Shown in pieces: positions 40,185 through 52,700 of a DNA stretch of 64,000 bases. The notes beneath the pieces were generated by a model. The model saw only the letters and a program-made list of their open reading frames with translations, was not told the DNA's origin and did no database searches. The stretch is taken from positions 1-64,000 of the forward strand of contig JACKDW010000007.1 in NCBI GenBank assembly GCA_020633295.1, read 5' to 3'. The DNA comes from Myxococcales bacterium (GTDB lineage: Bacteria > Myxococcota_A > Polyangia > Nannocystales > Nannocystaceae). Position 1 is the stretch's first letter; each line of letters begins with the position of its first letter. The position numbers and the translations under genes are program-made.

Positions 40185-41516
40185 TCAGGCCTCGTCCACG
40201 ACCTCGCGCAGGACCGCTTCGAAGATGTCCATGCCGCGCTCGACGTCCACCGCGTCGATGCACAGCGGCGGGGCCAGGCGCACGGTGCTCTTGCCGCACG
40301 AGAGCAGCAGCAGGCCGCGGGCGAACGCGCCGTGGACCAGGCGCTCCACGAGCTTGCTGGCGGGCTTCTTGCTCTCGCGGTCCTCGACGAACTCGACGCC
40401 GATGAACAGGCCCTTGCCGCGGACGTCGCCGATCTGCGGGAAGCGCTGCTGGAGGTCGCGCAGGCGGGCCATGAACCGCTCGCCCATCGCCGACGCGTTC
40501 GCCATGTACTGGCGCTCGACCAGCTCGAGGGTCGCCAGCGCGGCCGCGCAGGCCAGCGGGTTGCCGCCGTAGGTCGAGCCGTGGGAGCCGCGCTCCCACT
40601 TCATCACCGACTCCTTGGCGATGATCGCCCCCAGCGGCATGCCGGAGGCGATGCCCTTGGCGGCGCAGACGACGTCGGGCTCGACGCCGGCGTGCTCGCA
40701 GGCCCACATCTTGCCCGTGCGGCCGACGCCGGACTGCACCTCGTCGCACACCAGCAGGATGCCGTGCTCGTCGCACAGCGCCCGCAGCTTGCGCAGGAAG
40801 TCGGGCGGCGGGAGCACGTAGCCGCCCTCGCCCAGCATCGGCTCGATGAAGATGGCGGCGACGTTCTCGGGGGCGACGCGCGCCTCGAACAGCCGGTTGA
40901 TGCAGCCGATCACGTAGTCGCCGGCGTCGCGGCCCTCGTGGCGGTACGGGTTCGGGAACGGCACGTGGTGCACGCCCGGGAGGAACGGGCCGAAGTCGCG
41001 GCGCTGCTTGACCTTGCTCGAGGTCAGGCTCATGGCCCCGTAGGTGCGCCCGTGGAACGCCCCGTCGAACGCGATCAGCGAGCGCCGGCGGCTCGAGCTG
41101 CGCACGAGCTTGATCGCGCCCTCGATCGCCTCGGTGCCCGAGTTCGTGAAGAACACGCGCTTCTTCGAGTCGCCCGGCGCGAGCGTCGCGAGCCGCTCGG
41201 CGAGCGTCGCGAGGCTCTCGTAGTACCAGTCGGTCGCGCACATCGAGAAGAACTCGCCCGCGGCCTCCTGCACCGCCTTCACCACCAGCGGGTGGCTGTA
41301 GCCCGTCGACGCGACCGCGATCGCGGCCATGAAGTCGATGAAGCGGTTGCCGTCGACGTCCTCGACCATCGCGCCGCGCCCGCGCGCGACGACCAGCGGG
41401 TACTCCTTGATGTACGAGGTCGAGGTGTACGCCCGATCGCGCTCGATGATCGCCTTGCCCTTGGGACCTGGCGGAGGGGTCACGATACGCGGATAGTCAC
41501 GATCTGCTGCGCTCAT
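40185..41516 (-). CDS. Class-III aminotransferase (4-aminobutyrate/acetylornithine type)
   Basis: The 443-aa PLP enzyme has the expected motifs: FTNSGTEAIEGAIKLVR (phosphate cup), FDGAFHGRTYGAMSLT, IFIEPMLGEGGY, LLVCDEVQSGVGRTG with the PLP Asp, and Schiff-base Lys in CAAKGIASGMPLGA, then GSHGSTYGGNPLACAA. It probably transfers an omega-amino group from GABA, ornithine or a related compound to 2-oxoglutarate. A P5C-type dehydrogenase gene lies 45 bp upstream in the same direction, which would oxidise the semialdehyde product. Substrate cannot be fixed from sequence alone. Confidence 0.87.
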   Translation of the reverse strand: MSAADRDYPRIVTPPPGPKGKAIIERDRAYTSTSYIKEYPLVVARGRGAMVEDVDGNRFIDFMAAIAVASTGYSHPLVVKAVQEAAGEFFSMCATDWYYESLATLAERLATLAPGDSKKRVFFTNSGTEAIEGAIKLVRSSSRRRSLIAFDGAFHGRTYGAMSLTSSKVKQRRDFGPFLPGVHHVPFPNPYRHEGRDAGDYVIGCINRLFEARVAPENVAAIFIEPMLGEGGYVLPPPDFLRKLRALCDEHGILLVCDEVQSGVGRTGKMWACEHAGVEPDVVCAAKGIASGMPLGAIIAKESVMKWERGSHGSTYGGNPLACAAALATLELVERQYMANASAMGERFMARLRDLQQRFPQIGDVRGKGLFIGVEFVEDRESKKPASKLVERLVHGAFARGLLLLSCGKSTVRLAPPLCIDAVDVERGMDIFEAVLREVVDEA

Positions 41517-41561
41517 GTCATAGCTCCTCTGTCGAGGTCGCGCGCCGCCGCGCGGCGGCGC

Positions 41562-43145
41562 TCAGCCCTCGACGATCACGGTGCGCGTCTGCTCGCGCAT
41601 GAACTGGGCCACGTAGTAGGGCCCGCAGCCGCCCTTGCCGCTGCCGCCCGAGCCCTTCCAGCCGCAGAACGGCTGCGCCCCGGGCCAGGCGCCCGTGGTC
41701 GCGCCGGTGCGCTTGTTGGCGTAGACGACCCCGGCCTCGATCTCGTTGAAGAAGCGCTCGAGCTCCTCGGCTGAGCCCGTGAACACGCCGGCGGTCAGGC
41801 CGTACTCGACCTTGTTGGCCTCGCGCAGCGCCTCGTCGAGGGACTCGACGACGCCGACGGCGAGAAACGGCGCGAAGAACTCCTCGGTGAACAGCGAGCT
41901 CGTAAGCGGCACCCGGGCGACGGTCGGCGCGACGTAGTGGCCCTTGTCGAACACGCCGCCGCGCAGGCCCTCGCCGCCGATGAGCACCTCGCCCTCGGCG
42001 CGCGCGCGCGCGACCGCGGACTCGTACTTGCGCACGGACTGCGCGTTGATCACGGGGCCGAAGTTGACATCGCGCTCGCTCGGGTCGCCCACGTTCAGCG
42101 CCCGCGTGCGCGCGATCAGCTTGTCGAGGAACGCGTCGGCGACGTCCTTGTGCACGTAGACGCGCGAGCACGCGCTGCACTTCTGGTTCTGCAGGCCCCA
42201 GGCCGAGCGCGCGACGCCCTCGGCCGCGGCGTCGAGATCGGCGGTGTCCATGACGACCGCCGGGTTCTTGCCGCCGAGCTCCATCAGCACGGGCTTGACC
42301 CAGCGCGTGCTGAAGCCCTTGAAGATGCGCATGCCGACGTTCTTGGAGCCGGTGAACACCACGCCGTCGACGTCGGGGTGCTTCCACAGCGCGTCGCCCA
42401 TGTCCTCGCCGACGCCCGTCAGGAAGTTGAACACGCCGGCGGGCACGCCCGCCTGCATGTAGATCTGGTACAGCTTCCAGCCGGTCAGGCAGGCGTCCTC
42501 GGCGGGCTTGTAGACCAGCGTGTTGCCGGCGATCAGCGCCGCCGACGACATCCCGCAGGACAGCGCGAGCGGGAAGTTGAACGGCGCGATGCAGGCGAAC
42601 ACGCCGTAGGGCCGCAGCACCGAGGTGTTGGTCTCGATCGGCGTGATCTTGTTCATCGCCTTGATGAACCCGCCGTGGTCGGCCATCTGCTGGCAGTAGT
42701 AGTCGATGAGGTCCGCCGACTCCTCGGCGTCGCCCATCGCCTCCATGCGGCTCTTGCCGACCTCGAGGCTCATGAGCGCGGCGAGCTCGAACTTGTGCTG
42801 GCGGATCAGCACGGCCGCGCGCCGCAGGATCGCGCAGCGCTCCTGCCAGGGCGTGCTCGCCCACGCGCGCTTGGCCGCCCTGGCCGCCCCCACCGCCTGG
42901 GCGACGTGGGCCGGCGTCGCGGCCTGGAACGTGCCGATCGTGACCGTGGTGTCGATCGGCGAGACGTCGACGATCGGGGTCGACTCCGAGCGCACCTCCT
43001 CGCCGCCGATCATCATCGGGTACTCGCGCCCGAATTCCGCGCGGATCGCCTCGAGCGCGTTGTCGTAGGCGGCGTGAAACGCGTCCAAGACCGCTGGATC
43101 GGCCTTGGTCGTGTACGTGATCTTGATGTCCTCGGGCTTGGGCAT
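41562..43145 (-). CDS. pruA: L-glutamate gamma-semialdehyde (P5C) dehydrogenase
   Basis: The 527-aa aldehyde dehydrogenase is of the length and type of RocA/PruA. NAD-binding and catalytic motifs are VFTGSKNVG, the general base Glu in MELGGKNPAVV, and the nucleophile Cys in QNQKCSACSRVYV. The C-terminal NKRTGATTGAWPGAQPFCGWKGSGG is typical of P5C dehydrogenases. It converts P5C/glutamate semialdehyde to glutamate. With the downstream aminotransferase it forms an ornithine- or GABA-like amino-acid catabolic pair. Confidence 0.87.
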   Translation of the reverse strand: MPKPEDIKITYTTKADPAVLDAFHAAYDNALEAIRAEFGREYPMMIGGEEVRSESTPIVDVSPIDTTVTIGTFQAATPAHVAQAVGAARAAKRAWASTPWQERCAILRRAAVLIRQHKFELAALMSLEVGKSRMEAMGDAEESADLIDYYCQQMADHGGFIKAMNKITPIETNTSVLRPYGVFACIAPFNFPLALSCGMSSAALIAGNTLVYKPAEDACLTGWKLYQIYMQAGVPAGVFNFLTGVGEDMGDALWKHPDVDGVVFTGSKNVGMRIFKGFSTRWVKPVLMELGGKNPAVVMDTADLDAAAEGVARSAWGLQNQKCSACSRVYVHKDVADAFLDKLIARTRALNVGDPSERDVNFGPVINAQSVRKYESAVARARAEGEVLIGGEGLRGGVFDKGHYVAPTVARVPLTSSLFTEEFFAPFLAVGVVESLDEALREANKVEYGLTAGVFTGSAEELERFFNEIEAGVVYANKRTGATTGAWPGAQPFCGWKGSGGSGKGGCGPYYVAQFMREQTRTVIVEG

Positions 43146-43385
43146 GGGCGCGCTCCGGGCGTTCTCGGCGTCGCTAGACGTCGGCTCCGGGCGACCCCGG
43201 TCCGCCGTCCCGCTGTACGCAGGATCGTGACTACAACGTCTCGCAGGGGCCTACAAGGCGCAATCTCGGCACAGTCGACGTGCGCTCGCGCGGGCTCGCG
43301 CTGCGGTGATATGGAGCCACGCGGATCACGAGTTGCCTATACGCCCGTGATGTACCGCGCGCTACGATCCTCACGCGCGCCGCCG

Positions 43386-43574
43386 ATGACCCGCACCACG
43401 ACCCCGCTCGCGCTGCTGCCGGCGCTCCCGGCCTGCGCGACCCGGAGCGCGGATGAGGAGCGCGCGCGCGCCAATCTGCGGGAGCGGCTCGCGCGACTGG
43501 GAGACGACCACGTGAGCGCCGAGCGGACGCTCGCCGCCGCGAACGCGCCCACGCGACCCCCGAGGCCGTCGTGA
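43386..43574 (+). pseudogene. Truncated lipoprotein, first of three tandem paralogues
   Basis: The 62-aa frame has a signal and lipobox (LLPALPACAT) and a helical start that aligns with the two genes behind it (MTR.. / LLALPAC.. / ERARANLRERL). After ~45 residues the homologous sequence continues in another frame (the RERAHATPEAV frame), so it is a frameshifted and shortened copy. It overlaps the next start by four bases (GTGA). Confidence 0.55.
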
Positions 43575-44353
43575 AGCGCACGCCCGAGCTGCTCGCGCTG
43601 CTGCTCGCGCTCCCGGCCTGCGCGGGCCCGACGTTCGAGGAGTTGCACACGCGCGCGCTGCTGCGGGAGAGCGAGCGCCTCGAGCAACACGGGGACGAGG
43701 CGTGGAGCACCGTGCGCGTCCACGAGGCCGCCAAGTTCGCGCCGAGGGAGGCCACGACGCTGCGCCTCGACATCGCCGAGCGGCTCATGGAGCGCGGCAG
43801 CCGTTACCACGCGCGGCGGCTGCTCGACGACCTCCTGCGCTCGGGTCAGCTCGCTGGCCGCCCGCGGCTCCAGCGACGCGCCCGCGCGCTGGAGCGGCGC
43901 CTCAACGAGCTCGAGTCCACGCTGGGCCCGTGTCTCACGATCGCGCCGCCGCGACCGGGCTTCGGCGATCACGACGCCGACGGCTACACCGACGACATCG
44001 ACGGGTGCCCGGATGACCCCGAGGACTTTGACGCCTTCGAGGACGAAGACGGCTGCCCCGATCGCGATAACGACGGCGACGGGATACTCGACGCCGCCTC
44101 CTACGACGAGGCGACGAAGCGGTGGCGCAACGAGGACGCGCGCCGACTGCCCGACGGCTCGACTCGCGACTGTCGCAATGAGCCCGAGGACGTCGACGGC
44201 GTCGAGGACGACGACGGCTGCCCCGACGACAGCGACGACGCCGACGACGCCGACGCGCCCGCGGCCGCCCGCGCGCGAATCCTCGAGTCGCTCGCGCGCG
44301 CGCGCGCGCTGCCGCCCGACGTGCTCGCGCGCCTGCAGGAGCGGCGACGATGA
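43571..44353 (+). CDS. Lipoprotein with Asp-rich, thrombospondin-3-like calcium repeats
   Basis: The 260-aa lipoprotein has a lipobox LLLALPAC, a helical region with ERLEQHGDEAWSTVRVHEAAKFAPREA resembling one TPR hairpin, then Asp/Cys repeats DHDADGYTDDIDGCPDDPEDFDAFEDEDGCPDRDNDGDG and DVDGVEDDDGCPDD, the DxDxDG calcium loops of type-3 repeats. It probably acts as an outer-membrane-associated Ca-binding lipoprotein. GTG start, coupled to both neighbours. Confidence 0.75.
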   Translation: MKRTPELLALLLALPACAGPTFEELHTRALLRESERLEQHGDEAWSTVRVHEAAKFAPREATTLRLDIAERLMERGSRYHARRLLDDLLRSGQLAGRPRLQRRARALERRLNELESTLGPCLTIAPPRPGFGDHDADGYTDDIDGCPDDPEDFDAFEDEDGCPDRDNDGDGILDAASYDEATKRWRNEDARRLPDGSTRDCRNEPEDVDGVEDDDGCPDDSDDADDADAPAAARARILESLARARALPPDVLARLQERRR

Positions 44354-45159
44354 CTCGCTCCCCCGCCCTGCTCGCGCTGCTGCTCGCGCTCTCCGCCTGC
44401 GCGAGCGCGAGCTCGGAGGCCCGACGCGCGCGCGCGCTGCTGAAGGAGAGCGAGCGCCTCGAGCGTCGCGGCGCGCGGGCCGAGAGCACCCGCCGGGCGC
44501 GTGAGGCGGCCGCGCTCGCGCCCGCCGAGGCCGTCGCGCTGCGCCTCGACATCGTCGACCAGCTGCTCGTCGTCGGCGACCCGCTGCGCGACTACGCCGA
44601 CGCCGAGCGGCTCCTGAGGAGCACAGAGATGCCGCGGAGCCGACGCGAATTCACGCGCCGCGCCGAGGTGCGGGAGCGCCTCTACTGGGGCTCCGACTAC
44701 GAGTCGGTGTTCGGCCCGTGCCTGTCCGTTGCGCCCGGGGGCAGCGACCGCGACCGCGACGGCTACGACGACGACGCCGACGGCTGCCCCGACGAGCCGG
44801 AGGACTTCGACGCCTTCGAGGACGACGACGGCTGCCCCGACCGCGACAACGACGGCGACGGGGTGCTCGACGCGGTCACCTACGACGAAGAGACCATGAC
44901 GTGGAGCAACGAGGACGCCCGCGCGCTCCCGAACGGCGATCGACGCGACTGTCGCAATGAGCCCGAGGACGTCGACGGCGTCGAGGACGACGGCTGCCCC
45001 GACGTCGACGAGGCGGATGAGCCGGCGCCGTCCGCAGATCCAGCGGCGCCACAAAATCCGGTGACGCGCGCGCGCGGGCGCGTCCTCGAGTCGCTCGCCC
45101 GAGCGCGCGCCCTGCCGCCCGACGTGCTCGCGCGCCTGCGACGACGCGCGGGCTCGTAG
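44350..45159 (+). CDS. Paralogous lipoprotein with Asp-rich calcium repeats
   Basis: The 269-aa tandem duplicate of the preceding gene has lipobox LLLALSACAS, a helical hairpin ERLERRGARAESTRRAREAAALAPAEA, and repeats DRDRDGYDDDADGCPDEPEDFDAFEDDDGCPDRDNDGDG. The ends of both proteins are nearly the same (RVLESLARARALPPDVLARL). ATGA overlap with the previous stop. Confidence 0.75.
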   Translation: MTRSPALLALLLALSACASASSEARRARALLKESERLERRGARAESTRRAREAAALAPAEAVALRLDIVDQLLVVGDPLRDYADAERLLRSTEMPRSRREFTRRAEVRERLYWGSDYESVFGPCLSVAPGGSDRDRDGYDDDADGCPDEPEDFDAFEDDDGCPDRDNDGDGVLDAVTYDEETMTWSNEDARALPNGDRRDCRNEPEDVDGVEDDGCPDVDEADEPAPSADPAAPQNPVTRARGRVLESLARARALPPDVLARLRRRAGS

Positions 45160-45162
45160 CGC

Positions 45163-45701
45163 TCAGCGCTTCGGCGTCTCGAGCTCGGTGAAGCGCGCGC
45201 GCGCCTCGTCGAGCAGGCCGCTCGCGCGCTCGAGGCAGATCCACACCTCGTCGACGTAGCCGTCGGCGGAGGCCGACCACGCCCGGTTGATCATGCGCTC
45301 GGCGCCGGCGAAGCGCGTCATCACGTCGGCGTAGCCCTGCATGCCGAAGCTCGGGATCATGGCCTCGCGGGCGTCGGCGAAGCTCGCCAGCTCGGGCGCG
45401 AGCTGCTCGTCGATGCGATCCTTGATCTCGTAGACATCGAGCGTCTGGCGGCGCTCCTCGATCCCGGTCAGGCGCTCGCGCAGCGCGGTCAGGCTCGCGC
45501 GCATGGCGTCGATGCCCGCCCGCAGCTTGTCGGCCTCGCTCGCGCCGACGCCGGCCGTCAGGCGCAGCAGCACCACGCCGGCGACGCCGACGGCCGCGGT
45601 CACGCCGTAGAGGAGCCAGTCGATGCTCGCGGCCTCGCGGACCGACACGAACGAGGTCAGCAGGACGCCGACCCACAACAGCACATGTCCCGCAGTCCGC
45701 A

Positions 45702-45702
<1 letters not shown>
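45163..45702 (-). CDS. Small membrane protein with coiled coil, coupled to OPT transporter
   Basis: The 179-aa protein has two N-terminal transmembrane helices (HVLLWVGVLLTSFVSV and WLLYGVTAAVGVAGVVLLRLTAG) followed by a long charged helix (ADKLRAGIDAMRASLTALRERLTGIEERRQTL) and a helical C-terminus. Its ATG overlaps the transporter stop (TGATG), implying translational coupling and perhaps an accessory role. Family not recognised. Confidence 0.7.
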
Positions 45703-47516
<1,814 letters not shown>

Positions 47517-47685
47517 GCGCGTGCATGCTATCAGACGCGCGCGCGGGCGCGCACGTGACTTCGCGAACAGGCGACCCGAGCCCGCGTCGACGCGCCGGGC
47601 CCGTTGTACGATGGACGCCCTTGCGCCCCCGAGCCGCGCGTTCAGGCGCCCGCGCTCGCGCCCGGGGTCAACAGCGGAGTGAGTC

Positions 47686-48324
47686 ATGACCGCGAATGAC
47701 ACGAACGCGGACGAGCAGGCCGCGACGCCGCCGAAGCCGCCGCGGCTGTCGCTGGCGGAGGCCGACGCGATCGTGGTCGCGCGCGGTGACGGTCACGCGC
47801 TCGCGCAGCGCGCCCGCGACATGCTGCGCAGCGGCTTCGCCTCCGATCTCGGGGACACCGTCGCGTACCTGGACGGCGGCGCGGCGCTCGACCGCTTCGA
47901 GGTCGAGGACGTGACGCTGGTCGGCGGCGACCTCAGGATCTCGGGGCTGCTGCGGGACACCGTGGACAACGATCAGTCGCTGCTCATCGTGCTCGGGAGT
48001 CTCGAGGTCGACCGCGCGGTGATCGGCGGCGAGGTCATCGTGCTGGGCGACCTCCGCGTCCACGACACGATCGTGCTCGACTCGATGGGCGACTACGTGC
48101 TCTCGGTCGGCGGCGATCTGACCGCCCGCGGGCTCGCCAGCTGCGACCACCACATCGAGGTTCGCGGCCGCGCGCGCGTGGAGTTCGAATATGAGCGGGG
48201 GATGGACGCGAGCGCCGTGCTCAACGCGGCGTGCCTCAAGCAGGGCGACCCCGGCTTCCACGACCTCAACGAGATCATCGCGCGGGTCGCCGCCGGCGAG
48301 CCGATCTTCGCCGGCGAGTCGTGA
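47686..48324 (+). CDS. Polymer-forming/beta-helix-like cytoplasmic protein, unknown function
   Basis: The 212-aa protein has a Pro-rich N-terminus and then successive short strands (VTLVGGDLRISGLL, LLIVLGSLEVDRAVIGGEVIVLGDLRVHDTIVL, YVLSVGGDLTARGLA) that read as a right-handed beta-helix, as in bactofilin-type polymers. No catalytic residues are evident. It lies divergent from the OPT gene. Function unknown. Confidence 0.65.
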   Translation: MTANDTNADEQAATPPKPPRLSLAEADAIVVARGDGHALAQRARDMLRSGFASDLGDTVAYLDGGAALDRFEVEDVTLVGGDLRISGLLRDTVDNDQSLLIVLGSLEVDRAVIGGEVIVLGDLRVHDTIVLDSMGDYVLSVGGDLTARGLASCDHHIEVRGRARVEFEYERGMDASAVLNAACLKQGDPGFHDLNEIIARVAAGEPIFAGES

Positions 48325-48355
48325 GCGCGGCGTCCGCCCATCGCGGACATGACCC

Positions 48356-49609
48356 TCAGGCCATGCGCAGGCCGGCGGCCAGCAGGTCGACGATCGCGTC
48401 GATGTCCGCGGCCGTCACGCACAGCGGCGGGCACACGAACAGGGTCTGGTCGCGGTACGGCACGTAGGCGCCGCGCTCGCGGTACAGGGCGTGCAGCGGC
48501 GCCGCCGGGCGGTTGAGCTCGACGGCCCACATCAGCCCGAGGCCGCGCGCGTCGACGACGACCTCGAGCGATCGGACCAGCGCGCGCAGGCGCCCTCCGA
48601 GCTGCTCACCGCGCGCGCGCGCGTTGTCGATGAGGCCGTCGCGGTCGAGCGCCTCGATCGCCCCGACCGCCGCCGCGCACGAGACCGGGTGCGCGTAGGT
48701 CGTCAGCCCGCACCACAGCTTGTTGCGCTCGAAGTGCTCGGCGATCGCGTGGGAGACCACGACCCCGGCGAGCGGCGCGTAGCCGGAGGTCAGCCCCTTG
48801 CCGATGACCATCATGTCGGGCATCGCCCCGGCGAGGAAGTGCTCGTGGGCGAACCACCGCCCGGTGCGCCCAAACCCGCTGAAGATCTCGTCGTCGATCA
48901 GCAGCACCCCGTGGGCGCTGCACAGCGCGTGCGCCTGCGGCCAGAAGTCCGGCGGCGGCGGCTGCATCCCGTTGGTCCCCGTGAAGCCCTCCAGGAGCAC
49001 GGCCGCGACCGTCTCGGGGCCCTCGCGCTCGAGCGTCGCCGTCAGGTTGCGGACCCAGCTCGACGGCGTCTCGTCCACCCACGGGTACGGATCGTCGACG
49101 TGATAGGCGGGCGCGAGGTCGCGGGCGAAGGGCAGCTTGCGGACGTCGCCGGCGACCCCGAGCGCCGCCAGGGTCGCGCCGTGGTACGAGTTGCGCCGCG
49201 TGATGATCTTGCTGCGGCCCGTGACGAGCCGCGCGATCTTGATCGCGTTCTCGACCGCCTCGGAGCCGCCGGTCGTCAGGAACGCGCGGTGCAGCCCGGT
49301 GCGCGCCCCGAGCAGCGCGCCGAGCTCGGCGCGGATCGGCAGCACGGCGTTGGGCGCCGCCGCCGGCAGCGTCCCGATCTGCGCGACCATCCGCGCCTTC
49401 ACGTGCGCGTGCCCGTGGCCGACGTTGACGTTGTAGACCTGACTCTCGAGGTCCCACAGCCAGCCGTCCTCGAGGGTGCGAAACCGCGGCCCGGCGGCCT
49501 CGACGATCGTCAGCGGCAGGACGTCGCGCTGCGCCGACCAGGTGAAGAACAAGTGCTCACGCTGCCGATCGAACAGCGCCGATGGATCCGCGACCTTGGT
49601 GACGCCCAT
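48356..49609 (-). CDS. Class-III aminotransferase
   Basis: The 417-aa PLP enzyme has TTGGSEAVENAIKIAR, RRNSYHGATLAALGVAGD, VLLEGFTGTNG, LLIDDEIFSGFGRTG (PLP Asp) and Lys in VIGKGLTSGYAPLAGVVVS. It is closest in style to taurine/diaminopelargonate-like or omega-amino-acid aminotransferases; the substrate is uncertain. It lies 105 bp downstream of the three-domain protein below on the same strand, which itself contains two aminotransferase-like domains, so both may serve one pathway. Confidence 0.85.
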   Translation of the reverse strand: MGVTKVADPSALFDRQREHLFFTWSAQRDVLPLTIVEAAGPRFRTLEDGWLWDLESQVYNVNVGHGHAHVKARMVAQIGTLPAAAPNAVLPIRAELGALLGARTGLHRAFLTTGGSEAVENAIKIARLVTGRSKIITRRNSYHGATLAALGVAGDVRKLPFARDLAPAYHVDDPYPWVDETPSSWVRNLTATLEREGPETVAAVLLEGFTGTNGMQPPPPDFWPQAHALCSAHGVLLIDDEIFSGFGRTGRWFAHEHFLAGAMPDMMVIGKGLTSGYAPLAGVVVSHAIAEHFERNKLWCGLTTYAHPVSCAAAVGAIEALDRDGLIDNARARGEQLGGRLRALVRSLEVVVDARGLGLMWAVELNRPAAPLHALYRERGAYVPYRDQTLFVCPPLCVTAADIDAIVDLLAAGLRMA

Positions 49610-49714
49610 CCCCGCCCTCCCCTTTATCGTGCGCGCGTCGAGCCGACGCGTGCCGCTCCTCGGTGGAGCCCCGCGCGCCCGTGTCTGACGAACTGCGTAG
49701 GCTGTGACATCGTG

Positions 49715-52700
49715 TTACGTGGCCCGCTCGTGCCCGGCTGCGGCCGCGAGCGCGGCGTTGAGCCGACGTCGCAGGCTCTGGATCGTCGGCCCGTCGAGCG
49801 AGAGCGCCGGCGCGACCACCAGCGTCCCGGGGACGCCGGCGCCGAGCAGAATGCCGCGCTTGCGGCAGGCGGCCTGGACCGCGTCCGCGTCCTCGGGCCG
49901 CTCGAAGGTCAAGGTTCGGTAGAGCCCGAGGCCGCCGACCACCGTGTCGGCGAAGTGCGCCGGCACGAGCATCTCGAGCAGCGCGCCCAGCGTCTCGCTC
50001 GCCTCCGCGAGGCCCGGCAGCTTGCCGGCCGCGCGCAGGTGCTCGTGGGCGCGGATGAGCGAGAGCTCGTCGCCGTCCCAGGTCGAGATCAGCGTCAGCG
50101 GCTGCTCCTGCCAGTAGCGGTCACCGACGAACACATGCCCGAGCTGTCCGCCGGGGTACCAGAGGACCATGTCGGGCACGACGCCCGGGGGCAGGGTCTC
50201 GACGGCCCACGGCGCGAGCCCGTTGCGGTAGCCGCCCGTCGCCGTCTCGACGAGGATCAGCGGGATGTCATGCCGACGGCAGGCGGCGGCGAGCAGCGTG
50301 GCCGCGTCGCCCTCGAGTCGCAGGCCGGAGCGCTCGCCGACGACCTCCGCGACGACGCCGAAGATCGCGTCGGCGCCCCGCTCGGCGACGATGGCGTCGA
50401 GCGCCGCCGCCGTCGCCGCCCCGCCGTTGCGGGTCGCCGGGTGCGGCAGGCGTGGCCAGCTGTACAGCGCGAGGTCGGGACCGAAGCCGCGCGGATCGGA
50501 GATCGACCGCGCCGCGCCGGTGATGTGGCCGACGTAGCCACCCTCGAGCCCGATCGCGACCTGGGCCGCCGGCCGCGCCAGTCGCAGGCAGCGAAGCCCC
50601 TTGTCGACCGTCTCGTCCCGCGAGCTCGTGAAGTACATGTGCCGGGTGCCGCGCGGGAGCATCAGGCGAAGATGCTCGGCGTACTGGACCACGTCGGGCG
50701 TCGTGTAGTTGCTCAGGTTGAGGCGGCTGGTCAGCGGCCCGATCAGCTCGCGCGAGGCCATGAACGCCGGCGCGTCCCCGAACGGCTGCTGCAGACCGCT
50801 GGCGAGGTCGACCTCCTCGTCGAGCGTCATGCGCCCGGCGGTCACCGAGGCCGACGCGGGCTCGTCCTCAACCTCCGGCGGCTGCAGCTCGTACGGGACA
50901 TCGAGCGGGATGTGGTAGTACTCCGCGTCGGACGGGCGCCCCTCGGGATCGCGGTGCAGACCCTCGAGGTGCACCACCGGGTACGCGCCGAACGAGCGGT
51001 TGAGCGCGACCATGCTGTCGCCGACGCGGTTGCGACCGGAGACCGTGCGGAAGCCGTGGGCGCGCGCCCACTCGATCTGCGCGCGCTTGAGATCGCGACC
51101 GAGGCCGCAGCCGCGCGCGCGCTCGACCACGGTGATGTCGGCCGAGTAGAACACCTCGGCGGGTCGGCGCTTGAGCGCAGGATCGCGATCAGGACCCGGG
51201 ACATCGCGGTAGTTGATCAGCGGTCCGCCGAAGCCGTAGCCGAGCACGACCTCGGGCGGCGCGTCCGGGGCCGCGTCGGCGCCGTCGCTGGCGCCGTCGC
51301 TGGCGCCGTCACTGTCTCTCTCACTCTCACTCTCACGGTCACTCTCACTGGCCGTCGACGCGGTGACCTCGATCGCCACGAAGCCGACGCCGCCGTCGCG
51401 GATGCGCCGGAGGTACTGCTCGCTGCTCTGGCGGTCGGGCTCGTAGGCCGCCCGCTCGATCGCCATGATCTGACGCCAGTCAGTCTCCTCGACGGCGCGC
51501 AGGCGATAGCTCAGCGCCTCGCCCTCGGGCAGATCGCAGTCGTCGTGGCCCTCCGCGCGCCACTGCGGCGCGGCTGCGGGCGCGCGCGCCTGATCGCGCA
51601 GCGTCGCCGAGATGCGCGCGAACAGGTCGTCGAGCAGGCGGGCGTCCCAGCGCGCGTTGAGGCGAAACCGCAGGGTCCGCGATCCGGCGCCGTAGAGCAT
51701 CATTCCGCGGTGCAGCCGCTGGGCGAGGAACGCGGCCTGGGCGTCCTCGTCGGGGAGTTCGAAGGCGAAGCAGGTGCCGGCCACGCGCGCGCCGGTCACG
51801 ACCCCGGGGAACTCGGCCGTGAGCGCCTCGACGCGGGCCGCGAGCCCGGCGCGCTCGAGCGCCGCCGCCTGCTCGTCGGCCGTCTCCAGCTGGATGTGTC
51901 CGCGGACCGCCGAGGCCACGGGGGGATGCGCGTGCGCGGCCTCGGGATCCGGCCAGCGCGACAGGACGACGCCGAGGTTCGCCTTCTTCGCCAGCGTGAT
52001 CAGATCAGGCGTGGTCGCCTCGTCCTCGCCGAGCCCGAGGCGCTGCCACCACAAGAACGGCCCGCCCGTGCCGAAGCCCGTCTGCACCTCGTCGAGGATG
52101 AACGGCAGCGCGCGCGCGCGCGCCAGCTCGAGCGCGCCGGCCAGAAATTCGCGCGAGAGGTACCGCTCGCCGCCCTCCGCCATCATCGGCTCGGCGATCA
52201 CCGCGTAGATCTCGGCGCCCAGCGGTCCGTCGAGCGCCTCGGCGACGGCCTCGAGCGTCGGCTCGCAGAACACGGTCTCGTGGCCCTGGAGCTCAAACGG
52301 CCCGCGCTTGCTCGGGTTCCAGGTCGCCGCCAGCGTCGCCCAGGTGCGCCCGTGAAAGCCGCCCCGCAGCGCCAGCACCCGGGTGCGCGGGCCGCCTGCG
52401 GGCGCGCGCTGACGGGCGATCCGCAGCGCCTTCTCGTTGGCCTCGGCCCCGCCCGCGCCGACCAGGCACACGTGGGCGAGAGCCGAGGGCGCGCGGCGCA
52501 GGAGCTCCTCGGCGAACGACTCCAGCGCCTGGATCCGCCGCACGCGAGCGTCTGGGTTACTCCACAGGCAGCGGTCGAAGCGACCGCCGTCGACGGCCGC
52601 GAGCATGCCGGGGTGCGCGAAGCCGTGCGTCAACGTCGCGATCTGCGAGCACGCGTCGAGCACCACCAGCGGGCGCTCGTCGACCGAGACCATCAGCGGC

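Noticed and set aside
38338..41241. 967-aa minus-strand frame across the TPR gene
   Set aside because: Arg/Ala/Leu-rich antisense shadow of the TPR repeats and part of the aminotransferase gene.
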